A stretch of 64,000 nt of DNA. Origin: Bacterioplanes sanyensis (lineage in GTDB: Bacteria > Pseudomonadota > Gammaproteobacteria > Pseudomonadales > Oceanobacteraceae). Positions 1 through 7,696 of this stretch are shown piece by piece. Below the pieces are notes generated by a model. It ran no database searches, was not told the DNA's origin, and saw only the letters and a program-made list of their open reading frames with translations. Numbering within the stretch: position 1 is the first letter of the stretch; every line of letters begins with the position of its first letter. The position numbers were made by a program, and so were the translations under genes. Where the stretch lies: assembly GCF_014652515.1 (NCBI RefSeq), contig NZ_BMYY01000010.1, positions 1-64,000 on the forward strand, read 5' to 3'.

Positions 1-113
1 TTTTCGACGAGTTCTTACTTGATAATGCTTTGTCTCCAGAGCATCTCAGTAAGCACCCACACGTAATTGTCTAAATACTTTGTTAAAGAACAACGCTTCA
101 TTTCGCTGAAGCG
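1..113 (-). promoter_or_regulatory. Ribosomal RNA operon leader with antitermination boxes
   Basis: Read on the minus strand this is the leader transcript of an rRNA operon whose 16S gene lies beyond the left edge. A 7-bp hairpin (94-100 with 107-113) occupies the boxB position. It is followed by a boxA sequence TGTTCTTTAACA (complement of 81-92), then by a conserved block reading GACAATTACGTGTGGGTGCT. The boxB-boxA-boxC order and these motifs match what I know of E. coli and Pseudomonas rrn leaders, where they load the Nus antitermination complex. The 16S gene itself is not visible, so the downstream identity is inferred. Confidence 0.85.
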
Positions 114-121
114 GGCTGCGC

Positions 122-149
122 ATTTTAAAGTGTAACTTTTCAATGTCAA
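122..149 (-). promoter_or_regulatory. rrn promoter D (closest to the leader)
   Basis: On the minus strand: -35 TTGACA (144-149), 16-bp spacer, -10 TAAAAT (122-127), followed by a GC-rich discriminator starting GCGCAGCCC. It is the last of four promoters of identical geometry and lies just upstream of the boxB/boxA leader. Its -10 departs from TATAAT while its -35 is perfect. GC-rich discriminators are typical of stringently controlled rRNA promoters (family knowledge). Confidence 0.8.
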
Positions 150-200
150 CCTTTTCTTTCTGACCGATTTGGCTGTGCCTTGTCGCTCAGAGCGGGGCGC

Positions 201-228
201 ATTATAGAGCGTTAAATCTCAGCGTCAA
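201..228 (-). promoter_or_regulatory. rrn promoter C
   Basis: Minus strand: -35 TTGACG (223-228), 16-bp spacer, perfect -10 TATAAT (201-206), then GCGCCCCGCTCT. It has the same layout as the flanking copies, and the TATAAT-GCGCC block is nearly identical in copies A, B and C. This suggests the array arose by tandem duplication of a promoter cassette. Confidence 0.85.
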
Positions 229-290
229 CCCCTTGTTTCTCTTAAGTTTTCTCAGCTTTTTTGAAAGCTGCCTCAACTCAAGAGCGGCGC

Positions 291-318
291 ATTATATAGA
301 GCTTAATGCTGCCGTCAA
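291..318 (-). promoter_or_regulatory. rrn promoter B
   Basis: Minus strand: -35 TTGACG (313-318), 16-bp spacer, perfect -10 TATAAT (291-296), then GCGCCGCTCT. The match to copies A and C in both boxes, the spacer length and the discriminator is visible directly in the sequence. Confidence 0.85.
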
Positions 319-435
319 CACTTTCTTTTTGAATGTTTTTCGTAACTTTTGAGTCGCTCTAGACTCTTAGTTAACTTATTGAAAAACAAGAAGATTCCTG
401 TGTTGCCTGAGCGCCTCAGCGATCAGGAGCGGCGC

Positions 436-463
436 ATTATAGAGAGTTCCAATGCGCCGTCAA
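436..463 (-). promoter_or_regulatory. rrn promoter A (first after tyrS)
   Basis: Minus strand: -35 TTGACG (458-463), 16-bp spacer, perfect -10 TATAAT (436-441), then GCGCCGCTCC. Its -35 begins about 10 bp beyond the tyrS stop codon. The AT-rich stretch where an UP element would lie therefore overlaps the 3' end of tyrS. No terminator separates tyrS from this promoter. Confidence 0.85.
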
Positions 464-472
464 CCATTAATT

Positions 473-1765
473 CTAAACTTCGAACAAGTGGTACTTTTTC
501 TTACCCAGCTTCACTAGGAAGAAACGCCCATACATCGCCTTCTCACTGCTGAAGATCTCGGCGCCCTTCATCAAATCGTCCATGCCATAGGCGTTGCCAT
601 TTACGATGACGGCATTGCGACCCAAAGCATCTTTAATTTGCTTGCCCTGGCCCAAGCCCGCCTCTGACAACACAGAAGTTAACGGCTTGTCCGCCAACTC
701 ACTGGTATCTAGATCGCTGGATGGCAAGCCATCTTGTTTGATTTGCTCCAGCTCTTGCTCGCTCAGCTCGGTCATATCGCCGGAGAACAAGGCTTCGGTA
801 ATGCGCTTTGCCGACTGCAGTGCCTCTTCACCGTGCACCAGACGGGTGACTTCTTCGGCCAAGATCGGCTGAACGGTTTTACGGCCTTCGATTTCGGCAT
901 CCGTTCGCTCAATTTCTTCAATCTGCTCGATCGGCAAGAAGGTGAAGTAGCGCAGGAACTTATAAGCATCTGCATCGGCGGTGTTCATCCAGAACTGGTA
1001 GAAGCTGTAAGGTGAGGTACGCGTTGCATCCAACCACACAGCACCGGATTCCGTTTTACCAAACTTGGTGCCATCGGATTTGGTAACCAGAGGCACGGTT
1101 AAACCGAAGGTTTGGGCACCGTTTTGACGGCGCGCCAAGTCGATACCACCAACAATGTTGCCCCACTGATCCGAACCACCCACTTGCAAGGTGCAGTCGT
1201 GCAGACGGTTCAGCTCGGCAAAGTCCATGCCCTGCAACAGCGCGTATGAGAACTCAGTAAAGGAGATGCCTGCACCATCACGATTTAAACGCTGCTGCAC
1301 CGACTCTTTATTGATCATGGCATTGACGGAAAAGTGCTTACCGACATCGCGCAGGAAGTCGATCACGCTCATGTTGCCGGTCCAATCCAGGTTGTTAACC
1401 ACGATGGCTGGGTTATCGACGCCGTCAAACTCCAGGAACTGGCTCACTTGACCACGAATTTTGTCGGCCCAGCCAGCGACGATGTCAGGCGTATTCAACT
1501 GACGTTCTGCCGCTTTGAAGCTGGGGTCACCGATCAAGCCAGTAGCACCGCCCACCAGCGCGATGGGTTTGTGGCCGGCTTGTTGAAAGCGCTTCAATAC
1601 CAGCAACGGCACCAAGTGGCCTAAATGCAAGCTGTCGGCGGTGGGATCGAAGCCACAATACAAAGCACGCGAGCCTGAGTTCAGGTGATCCAATAATTCT
1701 TCATCAGCTGTGACCTGGTTAATCAGGCCCCGGGCTTTGAGGTCTTCAATCAATGCAGCGGTCAT
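473..1765 (-). CDS. tyrS: Tyrosyl-tRNA synthetase
   Basis: Class I aminoacyl-tRNA synthetase that charges tRNA-Tyr. The protein carries the HIGH-type motif HLGH in a [17 protein letters not shown] context, the variant KMSKS loop KFGKT, and a C-terminal S4-like RNA-binding region ending in FEV. It follows the E. coli TyrS sequence closely over its whole length. I start it at the ATG at 1765 (430 residues, beginning MTAALIEDL) because that matches the N-terminus of E. coli TyrS. The frame stays open to another ATG at 1807, and neither start has a strong ribosome binding site. The rrn promoter array follows immediately on the same strand, an arrangement I recall from Pseudomonas tyrZ. Confidence 0.95.
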   Translation of the reverse strand: MTAALIEDLKARGLINQVTADEELLDHLNSGSRALYCGFDPTADSLHLGHLVPLLVLKRFQQAGHKPIALVGGATGLIGDPSFKAAERQLNTPDIVAGWADKIRGQVSQFLEFDGVDNPAIVVNNLDWTGNMSVIDFLRDVGKHFSVNAMINKESVQQRLNRDGAGISFTEFSYALLQGMDFAELNRLHDCTLQVGGSDQWGNIVGGIDLARRQNGAQTFGLTVPLVTKSDGTKFGKTESGAVWLDATRTSPYSFYQFWMNTADADAYKFLRYFTFLPIEQIEEIERTDAEIEGRKTVQPILAEEVTRLVHGEEALQSAKRITEALFSGDMTELSEQELEQIKQDGLPSSDLDTSELADKPLTSVLSEAGLGQGKQIKDALGRNAVIVNGNAYGMDDLMKGAEIFSSEKAMYGRFFLVKLGKKKYHLFEV

Positions 1766-1966
1766 ATCGGCACTCAATCTTGTGTTTTTCGAAAGGAGGC
1801 TGAACATACCTGAACAAAGGGTAAAATCAAGCCAGCGCCGCGCGAACGCGGCAGTCTAGGCGGTCACCTTGACACTTTGAACCATTCCAGCCGTCGCGAT
1901 TGCGGTAATTCCTCAGCGGATTGTTTACACTGCCGGTGTTGTCAGAATGATTATAAGGTTACTGAT

Positions 1967-3373
1967 ATGCCGCTGCCGGGACGTTTGCAGTATTTCCCCG
2001 CTCCACACCTGATTGCTGCTTCTTTATTGTGTTTTGTTCTTTTCATTGTTTTTGTTTTGCCCTCGCCACAATCTGAGAAACGTTCGGTTTCCAGTAAAAT
2101 AAGTCTGACTGAGAGCAACTCCTCAGTTAGCGATGCCAGCACTGCCGCTGCGGACACAACGGCAGCCACAGAAGATACCTCACCTCCAGTCACAACAGGT
2201 GCAGTCACCACAGAAACGCCAACTGTTGCTAAGTCTTCCGCCATTGAGCCGGTCATTACCCAACCACAGTTGCAGTGGGAAGATACCAAGATTCGCTCGG
2301 GCGATAGCTTGTCGACGATTTTTGAACGCCAGAAGTTGCGTGCCGCCGATATGTTAGAAGTGGCTGCCGTACTGCCCAAGGACGCGCTGAAACTGCAACC
2401 TGGTCAAACCCTGCGCTGGGTGCGCACGCAAGATGACCGTGTTCAGCACTTAGAGATTCTCATCTCGCCGCTCGCACGCCACAGCCTTGAGCGCGACGAA
2501 CAGGGCGAGCTTCAGTATCAATTACTGGAGCGCGATGCCGAATATCGCCCCAGCCACGCTAAAGCGACCATCAACAACTCGCTGTTTGTCGATGGCACCA
2601 ATGCCGGTATTCCTGAAGAAATTCTGATTGAACTGGCCGGTATCTTCGGCTGGGACATCGACTTTGCCCTGGATATTCGCAAAGGCGATCAGTTCAGTTT
2701 GATTTATGAGGAAGTCTTTTTAGATGGCAACAAGATTGGTAACGGCGACATCCTGATCGCACGATTTTTAAACAATGGCCGTGATTTAACCGCTGTGCGC
2801 TTTGAAGATGACAACGGCGATGGCAGTTACTACACGCCGGATGGTCACAGCATGCGTAAAGAGTTTTTGCGCAACCCCATCGACTTTTTCCGCATCAGCT
2901 CGCGCTTTAATCTGAACCGTAAGCACCCAGTCCTTAACCGCATTCGAGCGCACAAAGGCACCGATTATGCGGCGCCAACGGGCACGCCGATCAAAGCTGC
3001 AGGCGATGGCAAGATTACTTTTGCCGGCCGCAAAGGCGGCTTTGGTAATGTGGTGATTATTCAACACGGTACGCGCTATGAAACTCTGTACGCGCATATG
3101 AGCAAGTTTCATCGTCGCGCACGCAAAGGCCGTAGCGTCAAACAAGGCCAGGTCATTGGTTATGTTGGCAGCAGCGGCTTGGCGACGGGCCCACACCTGC
3201 ACTATGAATTCCGTGTGGATGGTGTGCACCGCGACTCTTTGCGCGTCAAGTTACCCAAAGCTCGCTCTATCCCTAAAGCACAAAAGACTGCCTTTTTGCA
3301 GCATGCCGAGAACATGCAATCCTGGTTGCAGTCTGGCTTGAGTGAGTTGGCCACAGCGGATGGCCAGCCATGA
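1967..3373 (+). CDS. M23 family murein endopeptidase (MepM/NlpD-like)
   Basis: Probable cell-wall DD-endopeptidase anchored in the inner membrane and acting in the periplasm. It has one transmembrane segment (about residues 14-32), a Ser/Thr-rich linker, a LysM/OapA-like domain near residue 103 (RSGDSLSTIF), and a C-terminal peptidase_M23 domain. The zinc ligands are visible as HKGTD near residue 328 and HLHYE near residue 409. The start at 1967 (468 residues) follows AAGG at 1955-1958; the frame is open upstream to 1877, but that extension is Cys-rich and unlike the family. It is divergent from tyrS and overlaps anmK by 4 bp, so wall cleavage and muropeptide recycling are probably co-expressed. 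Confidence 0.9.
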   Translation: MPLPGRLQYFPAPHLIAASLLCFVLFIVFVLPSPQSEKRSVSSKISLTESNSSVSDASTAAADTTAATEDTSPPVTTGAVTTETPTVAKSSAIEPVITQPQLQWEDTKIRSGDSLSTIFERQKLRAADMLEVAAVLPKDALKLQPGQTLRWVRTQDDRVQHLEILISPLARHSLERDEQGELQYQLLERDAEYRPSHAKATINNSLFVDGTNAGIPEEILIELAGIFGWDIDFALDIRKGDQFSLIYEEVFLDGNKIGNGDILIARFLNNGRDLTAVRFEDDNGDGSYYTPDGHSMRKEFLRNPIDFFRISSRFNLNRKHPVLNRIRAHKGTDYAAPTGTPIKAAGDGKITFAGRKGGFGNVVIIQHGTRYETLYAHMSKFHRRARKGRSVKQGQVIGYVGSSGLATGPHLHYEFRVDGVHRDSLRVKLPKARSIPKAQKTAFLQHAENMQSWLQSGLSELATADGQP

Positions 3374-4443
3374 CGCTGGCCATTGGCCTGATGTCAGGCA
3401 CCAGTGCCGATGGCCTGGATGCCGCGCTGGTTAAACTCGACCCACAACCGCAGCTGATTGCCAGCCATAGCCACCGCTACTCTAGCGAGCTAAGCCAACA
3501 GTTGCGCCAGTTAGCACTGGCTCAGCAGGTGGCCGTCGATGAGCTGATGGCCGTTCAGCATCAGCTGGCACAATGCAGTGTTCATAGTGTTCATGCTTTG
3601 CTGCAGAGCGCTGGCGTCACAGCAAGTGAGGTGAGTGTGATCGGCAGCCATGGGCATACTCTGCGCCACCGGCCACAACCGCAGGGCTTTAGTTGGCAGC
3701 TGGACGACCCCAGCTGGATTGCCGAGCACACTGGCATTTGCGTGGTCGCTGATATGCGCCGCCGTGACATTGCCGCCGGCGGCCAAGGCGCGCCACTGGT
3801 GCCAGCCTTTCATCGTGCCATGATGGCTGAACACAACGGCATGGTGCTCAATATTGGTGGCATCGCCAACCTGACCGTGCTGCAAGGCGATGATGTGCAT
3901 GGCTTCGATTGTGGCCCAGGCAACACCTTATTGGATGAATATTGCCAGCAACAACAGCTGGGGCGCTGCGATATAGGCGGCCAGTTGGCCGCTCAGGGCC
4001 AAGCCGACATGGTGTTGGTCGAGCAGTGGCTGCAGCACGAGTTCTTCCAGTGCCCACCGCCACGCAGTACCGGCCGCGAGCTGTTTCATTTGGCCCACTA
4101 CCCGCAACTGGTTTCACTCGCCGAAGCTGATGCGCTGGCCACACTGACGCAATTCAGCGCTGCCAGCATCGCCGCCGCAATTAATGCCTACGGTTTGCCA
4201 CAAGGACCATTGTGGGTATGTGGCGGTGGGGTGCACAACGCCACACTGATGCAGGCGCTGCAGACCGCACTGCCACACCATGCGCTGGCCTCAACAGAAG
4301 TGCTGGGAATGGATCCGGACTGGGTCGAGGCCATGGCCTTTGCCTGGCTGGCGCAGCAAACGCTGACGCATCAAGCCGGCTCACTGGCGTCGGTCACCGG
4401 CGCTCGTGGTGGGCGAATTTTAGGTGGGATTTATCCGGCCTAG
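3370..4443 (+). CDS. anmK: Anhydro-N-acetylmuramic acid kinase
   Basis: Cytoplasmic enzyme of peptidoglycan recycling: it hydrolyses and phosphorylates 1,6-anhydro-MurNAc to MurNAc-6-phosphate. The N-terminal nucleotide-binding signature GLMSGTSADGLDAALV (residues 6-21) is diagnostic. Further ATPase-fold blocks are NIGGIANLTVL, FDCGPGNTLLDEY and a C-terminal VCGGGVHN. The length of 357 residues is normal. The start codon overlaps the stop of the M23 peptidase gene (ATGA). The 3' end overlaps the convergent DsrE-like gene by 4 bp, with both stop codons in the overlap. Confidence 0.95.
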   Translation: MTLAIGLMSGTSADGLDAALVKLDPQPQLIASHSHRYSSELSQQLRQLALAQQVAVDELMAVQHQLAQCSVHSVHALLQSAGVTASEVSVIGSHGHTLRHRPQPQGFSWQLDDPSWIAEHTGICVVADMRRRDIAAGGQGAPLVPAFHRAMMAEHNGMVLNIGGIANLTVLQGDDVHGFDCGPGNTLLDEYCQQQQLGRCDIGGQLAAQGQADMVLVEQWLQHEFFQCPPPRSTGRELFHLAHYPQLVSLAEADALATLTQFSAASIAAAINAYGLPQGPLWVCGGGVHNATLMQALQTALPHHALASTEVLGMDPDWVEAMAFAWLAQQTLTHQAGSLASVTGARGGRILGGIYPA

Positions 4444-4889
4444 AAAAATGCGTAGCCTGCCTCTTGCAGGCGCTGAACTTCAGCGCCGCCGAACGGCACG
4501 GGTTCAAGAAAGGCGGGTAACTCTTCTGCCACAACGCCATGATCGCCCATCCAGCGCTGACACACTTTCAAATCGACGACATTGAATGCGTCCAAGCGCG
4601 CCGCCAGATCGACCAGCGATTTGTGAGTGCTGTATTGGCTGCGTTTGAACAGTTGAATTTCTTGGCCATGCAGGACGATGGCGATGGGCTCTTCGGTGCG
4701 GTATTGACCCTCACCGCCCGCGATTTGTTCTGCCCGACTGAGCAGCTGCTGCAGCTCATCGGCGGTGTGTAGCTCCACCAGCGCCTGCAGTTTCTGTGGT
4801 GCACTCACCTGTGGCATCAATGATTGCGAGGCGGGCTCTGCTACCACCAAGGTTGACATCAACATCAAGCAACACAGCAATACTCGCAT
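4440..4889 (-). CDS. Exported DsrE-like protein
   Basis: 149-residue protein with a signal peptide (MRVLLCCLMLMSTLVVA, probable cleavage after VVAEPA) and a DsrE/DsrF-like fold. It contains AIVLHGQEIQLF and a single conserved-type cysteine in DLKVCQRWMGDHGV near residue 109. DsrE-family proteins can carry sulfur on such a cysteine, but the family is broad and I would not assign a reaction. GGAGG lies 6 nt before the ATG. It follows erpA by 21 bp on the same strand, so the two are probably co-transcribed. In the Pseudomonas order I recall, erpA and anmK are neighbours, which would make this gene an insertion. Confidence 0.75.
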   Translation of the reverse strand: MRVLLCCLMLMSTLVVAEPASQSLMPQVSAPQKLQALVELHTADELQQLLSRAEQIAGGEGQYRTEEPIAIVLHGQEIQLFKRSQYSTHKSLVDLAARLDAFNVVDLKVCQRWMGDHGVVAEELPAFLEPVPFGGAEVQRLQEAGYAFF

Positions 4890-4910
4890 ACACCGCCTCC
4901 GGCAGTTGTT

Positions 4911-5258
4911 TTAAACAGAAAACGACGATCCACAGCCACAGGTAGAAGTCGCGCTTGGGTTATCCACCGTAAAACGTGAGCCTTCCAAGCCTTCTTTATA
5001 ATCCAGTACCGAGCCCACCAAGTAGCCGTAGCTGAGAGAGTCCACCAAAACGCGCACATTGCCTTCGGTAATTAAGGCGTCATCGTCGGCACGCTCGTCG
5101 TCAAAGGTAAACCCGTATTGAAAGCCAGAGCAACCACCGCCGGTGACAAATACCCGCAGGCACAGCTCGTCATCGGCTTCGTCTTCTAGCAGCTCACGCA
5201 CCTTGTCCTTGGCAGCCTCAGTTAATTCGAAAGGTGCAGCTTGTTCAACAGCGCTCAT
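4911..5258 (-). CDS. erpA: Iron-sulfur cluster insertion protein ErpA
   Basis: A-type Fe-S carrier that delivers clusters to apo-proteins such as those of isoprenoid synthesis and respiration. The three ligand cysteines are visible: [11 protein letters not shown] in the middle and CGCGSSFSV at the C-terminus. The 115-residue length matches ErpA. A GGAG ribosome binding site lies about 6 nt from the ATG. A DsrE-like gene follows on the same strand and the bactofilin gene lies 95 bp upstream. Confidence 0.95.
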   Translation of the reverse strand: MSAVEQAAPFELTEAAKDKVRELLEDEADDELCLRVFVTGGGCSGFQYGFTFDDERADDDALITEGNVRVLVDSLSYGYLVGSVLDYKEGLEGSRFTVDNPSATSTCGCGSSFSV

Positions 5259-5272
5259 AAGGACTCCGCTTG

Positions 5273-5289
5273 CAGGCCCAATGGGCCTG
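5273..5289. repeat. Short perfect palindrome upstream of erpA
   Basis: CAGGCCCA and TGGGCCTG flank a single A, forming a 17-bp palindrome. As RNA it could form a 6-bp GC-rich hairpin with a 5-nt loop, 15 nt before the erpA start. No T-run follows on either strand, so it does not look like a terminator. It may be a protein-binding site or a 5' UTR hairpin. Confidence 0.5.
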
Positions 5290-5353
5290 GATAATTAATT
5301 CGTTCACGGGGCTCGCCTCCGTAAGAACGGCATTATCGGCTTACCCGACCAAA

Positions 5354-5794
5354 TCAGTCAACTTTACCTGGAGCACCGCCGTCATTACTCATGGCAGCCG
5401 GATCTGGAGCTTGGTCTTTCTTTTTAGTTTGGCCTTTGGCCTGATGGTTAAGTTTGCCGTTGACCTCTGCCCCCAGCACCATTTCCATGGCGTGGTAATA
5501 CACATCGCCGGTAACACGGGCTTTTTTCGCTAACTCTATGTATTCGCCGGCGTGTACGTCGCCATGCACTTCGCCATTAATAATGATATTGGGAGCATGA
5601 ATTTGGCCTTCTACTCGGCCTTTATCACTAATGCGCACAATGGCACCGGAGCCGGCTTCGGCCAGCAAATTGCCTTTAATCACGCCATCCACATGCAAGC
5701 CGCCGGTGAACTTGAGGTCGCCGGCAATTTCCGTTTTCGACGACACCAGGGTATCAAAATGGGCGCTACTGCCCTTGTCTTTACTGCTAAACAT
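5354..5794 (-). CDS. Bactofilin
   Basis: Polymer-forming cytoskeletal protein, 146 residues from ATG 5794. The central bactofilin (DUF583) beta-helix has regular repeats (DTLVSSKTEIAGDLKF, GGLHVDGVIKGNL, NIIINGEVHGDVHAGEYIEL). These are followed by a polar C-terminal tail rich in Lys, Asp and Pro. GGAGA lies upstream and the start is translationally coupled to the preceding gene (TAATG overlap), which is why I prefer it to an upstream in-frame ATG at 5821. Bactofilins scaffold wall-modifying enzymes, and an M23 peptidase is nearby, but a physical link here is only inferred. Confidence 0.9.
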   Translation of the reverse strand: MFSSKDKGSSAHFDTLVSSKTEIAGDLKFTGGLHVDGVIKGNLLAEAGSGAIVRISDKGRVEGQIHAPNIIINGEVHGDVHAGEYIELAKKARVTGDVYYHAMEMVLGAEVNGKLNHQAKGQTKKKDQAPDPAAMSNDGGAPGKVD

Positions 5795-6537
5795 TACGCC
5801 TCTCCTTGAGGTTGCGGCCAATCTTCTGTGCGCTCAACGCGCTGTGCTTTATTACCTGTGGCCTGCAACACCACTTGTATCTTTTGCGGCTGAAAGCCGC
5901 TGGGCAAGGTCAGCTGACCTTTAACTTCCTGAAAGTAGCGGAAGCGAAACTTAATGCCCAACTCGGTAACCTCGTTGTCGAGATCACGCAGCGGCAAAAT
6001 GACCTGCTCGCCATTTTGGCGGCCAATGATATTAATGGCTGCCAAGCCACTGACGTAGCTGGAGTTATCAGCGACTTGGGTCAGCATGATGGAGTAACCG
6101 ATGCGGTCGCCATCTGGGTTACCCACTTCTACTTTGCTGACTCGTAAGCCTTCATCGCCAGAGCTAGGCGCCATAATACCTTTGTAGAAGCTGACTTCTT
6201 CTTCCAGCGTTGCGACTTGGGCTTTCAGTGCTTTAACGGTTTGGCGAATGTCCTCCGCCGCTTTGCGATCGACTTCGCCGCCTTTTTCCAGCACTTTAAC
6301 GCGCTGGCTCAGTTCCACCATGGAGCGCTCCGCCTCTAGCAACTGTTGCTGCAAGCTATCTCGTTGCAAGGTGAGCGCGTTAACTTTCTCCAAACTTTGG
6401 TAAATACCACCGAAATAGCCACCGCCACCCGTTAGCGCCAGCAGCAAAATGATATAAAAGAACCGTCGTAAACGTTGCCCAGGCTGATAATGCTGGATCA
6501 CCAAACGGTCTTGTTGGCTGCCTTTAACTACCGACAT
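5794..6537 (-). CDS. DUF6776-type membrane-anchored coiled-coil protein
   Basis: 247 residues: a cytoplasmic N-terminus, one transmembrane helix (about residues 25-47, FFYIILLLALTGGGGYFGG), a heptad-rich coiled coil (about 48-120), and a beta-rich periplasmic C-terminal domain. In P. aeruginosa I recall a protein of this type next to the bactofilin gene. The TAATG overlap with bactofilin shows they are one unit, so this protein is a plausible membrane partner for the filament. Its function is unknown. Confidence 0.8.
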   Translation of the reverse strand: MSVVKGSQQDRLVIQHYQPGQRLRRFFYIILLLALTGGGGYFGGIYQSLEKVNALTLQRDSLQQQLLEAERSMVELSQRVKVLEKGGEVDRKAAEDIRQTVKALKAQVATLEEEVSFYKGIMAPSSGDEGLRVSKVEVGNPDGDRIGYSIMLTQVADNSSYVSGLAAINIIGRQNGEQVILPLRDLDNEVTELGIKFRFRYFQEVKGQLTLPSGFQPQKIQVVLQATGNKAQRVERTEDWPQPQGEA

Positions 6538-6563
6538 ATCGCTACATCCTTATCAATGCGGGT

Positions 6564-7595
6564 TTAAGGCATCAGAGCGACGTGCTCTAAACCGGTATTC
6601 TCGGGTAAGCCAAACATGAGATTCATGTTTTGCACCGCTTGGCCGGAAGCACCTTTGACCAAGTTATCGATGGCCGACAAGATCACCACTTGATCGCTAT
6701 CGATTAACTTATGCACCGCAAGGCGGCACACGTTGCTGCCTTTAACACTGCGCGTGCTTGGCTGGCTACCGGCAGGCATCACGTCCACAAACGGCTCATC
6801 GGCGTAGCGCTGCTCGAACAGCTGCTGCAGCTCCACTTGACTCAACTCGCTACGGCAATACAGGGTGGCATGAATGCCGCGAATCATAGGCACCAGATGT
6901 GGAATAAAGGTGACATCCGTGGGGCTGCCCGCGGCATGGCTGAGCACTTGGCGAATTTCAGGCAAGTGGCGATGACCCGAGACACCATAAGCGTGCAAAG
7001 ACTCACTGGCCTCACACAGCAGCGAGCCCACTTTGGCGCCGCGACCGGCGCCGCTGACGCCGGTTTTGCAGTCAGCAATGATGCGCTGATCCTGCAACAA
7101 GCCCTTCTCTACCAGCGGTAACAAGCCCAATTCAATGGAGGTCGGAAAGCAACCCGGCACCGCCACCAAACGACTTTCAACAATCTGTTGGCGATACAGC
7201 TCTGGCAAGCCATAAGCGGCTTCAGGCAACAAGTGAGGAGCGCCATGCTCTTGGTTGTACCAAGCCTCCCAAGTAGGCACATCCGTCAGACGGAAGTCAG
7301 CAGACAAATCAACAATGCGTGCTCCAGCTTGCAGCACGTCGTCGGCCAGGGCATGGGCCACACCGTGGGGCGTGGCAAAAAATACCACATCGCACTCACC
7401 CAAGGTTTTGCTGTCGGGCACGCTGAAGGCAAGGTCGGTGTGGCCGCGCAGGTTGGGGTACATCTCCGCAACCGCCACCCCCTCTTCGCTGCGCGAGGTA
7501 ATCACACGCAGTTCAGCTTGAGGGTGATGCGCCAAAATACGCAGTAACTCGACTCCGGTGTATCCCGTTCCGCCTACAATACCGACTTTGATCAC
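6564..7595 (-). CDS. argC: N-acetyl-gamma-glutamyl-phosphate reductase
   Basis: Third step of arginine biosynthesis: NADPH-dependent reduction of N-acetyl-glutamyl phosphate. The NADP-binding motif [17 protein letters not shown] is at the N-terminus and the catalytic cysteine lies in [17 protein letters not shown] start at GTG 7595 (343 residues, VIKVGIVGG), which follows AAGGGGG at ideal spacing. A TTG five codons upstream falls within that ribosome binding site region and is less likely. It is divergent from the ClC gene. Confidence 0.93.
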   Translation of the reverse strand: MIKVGIVGGTGYTGVELLRILAHHPQAELRVITSRSEEGVAVAEMYPNLRGHTDLAFSVPDSKTLGECDVVFFATPHGVAHALADDVLQAGARIVDLSADFRLTDVPTWEAWYNQEHGAPHLLPEAAYGLPELYRQQIVESRLVAVPGCFPTSIELGLLPLVEKGLLQDQRIIADCKTGVSGAGRGAKVGSLLCEASESLHAYGVSGHRHLPEIRQVLSHAAGSPTDVTFIPHLVPMIRGIHATLYCRSELSQVELQQLFEQRYADEPFVDVMPAGSQPSTRSVKGSNVCRLAVHKLIDSDQVVILSAIDNLVKGASGQAVQNMNLMFGLPENTGLEHVALMP

Positions 7596-7696
7596 AGCGT
7601 CCCCCTTCAACCAAATGCTTATAAAAGAAGCGTATAATATAGCTTATGCATGTCGGTGCACACCGGCCCCTGTTACCCGCAACCGATGGAATGTTT
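7596..7696. promoter_or_regulatory. Divergent argC/ClC intergenic region with a -10 box
   Basis: About 100 bp between two divergent genes. A perfect TATAAT is at 7633-7638 on the plus strand within a near-palindromic TATAATATA, so the complementary strand also offers a -10-like sequence for argC. No good -35 box is visible at 16-18 bp spacing on the plus strand. I see no ARG-box that I can define with confidence. Confidence 0.4.
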
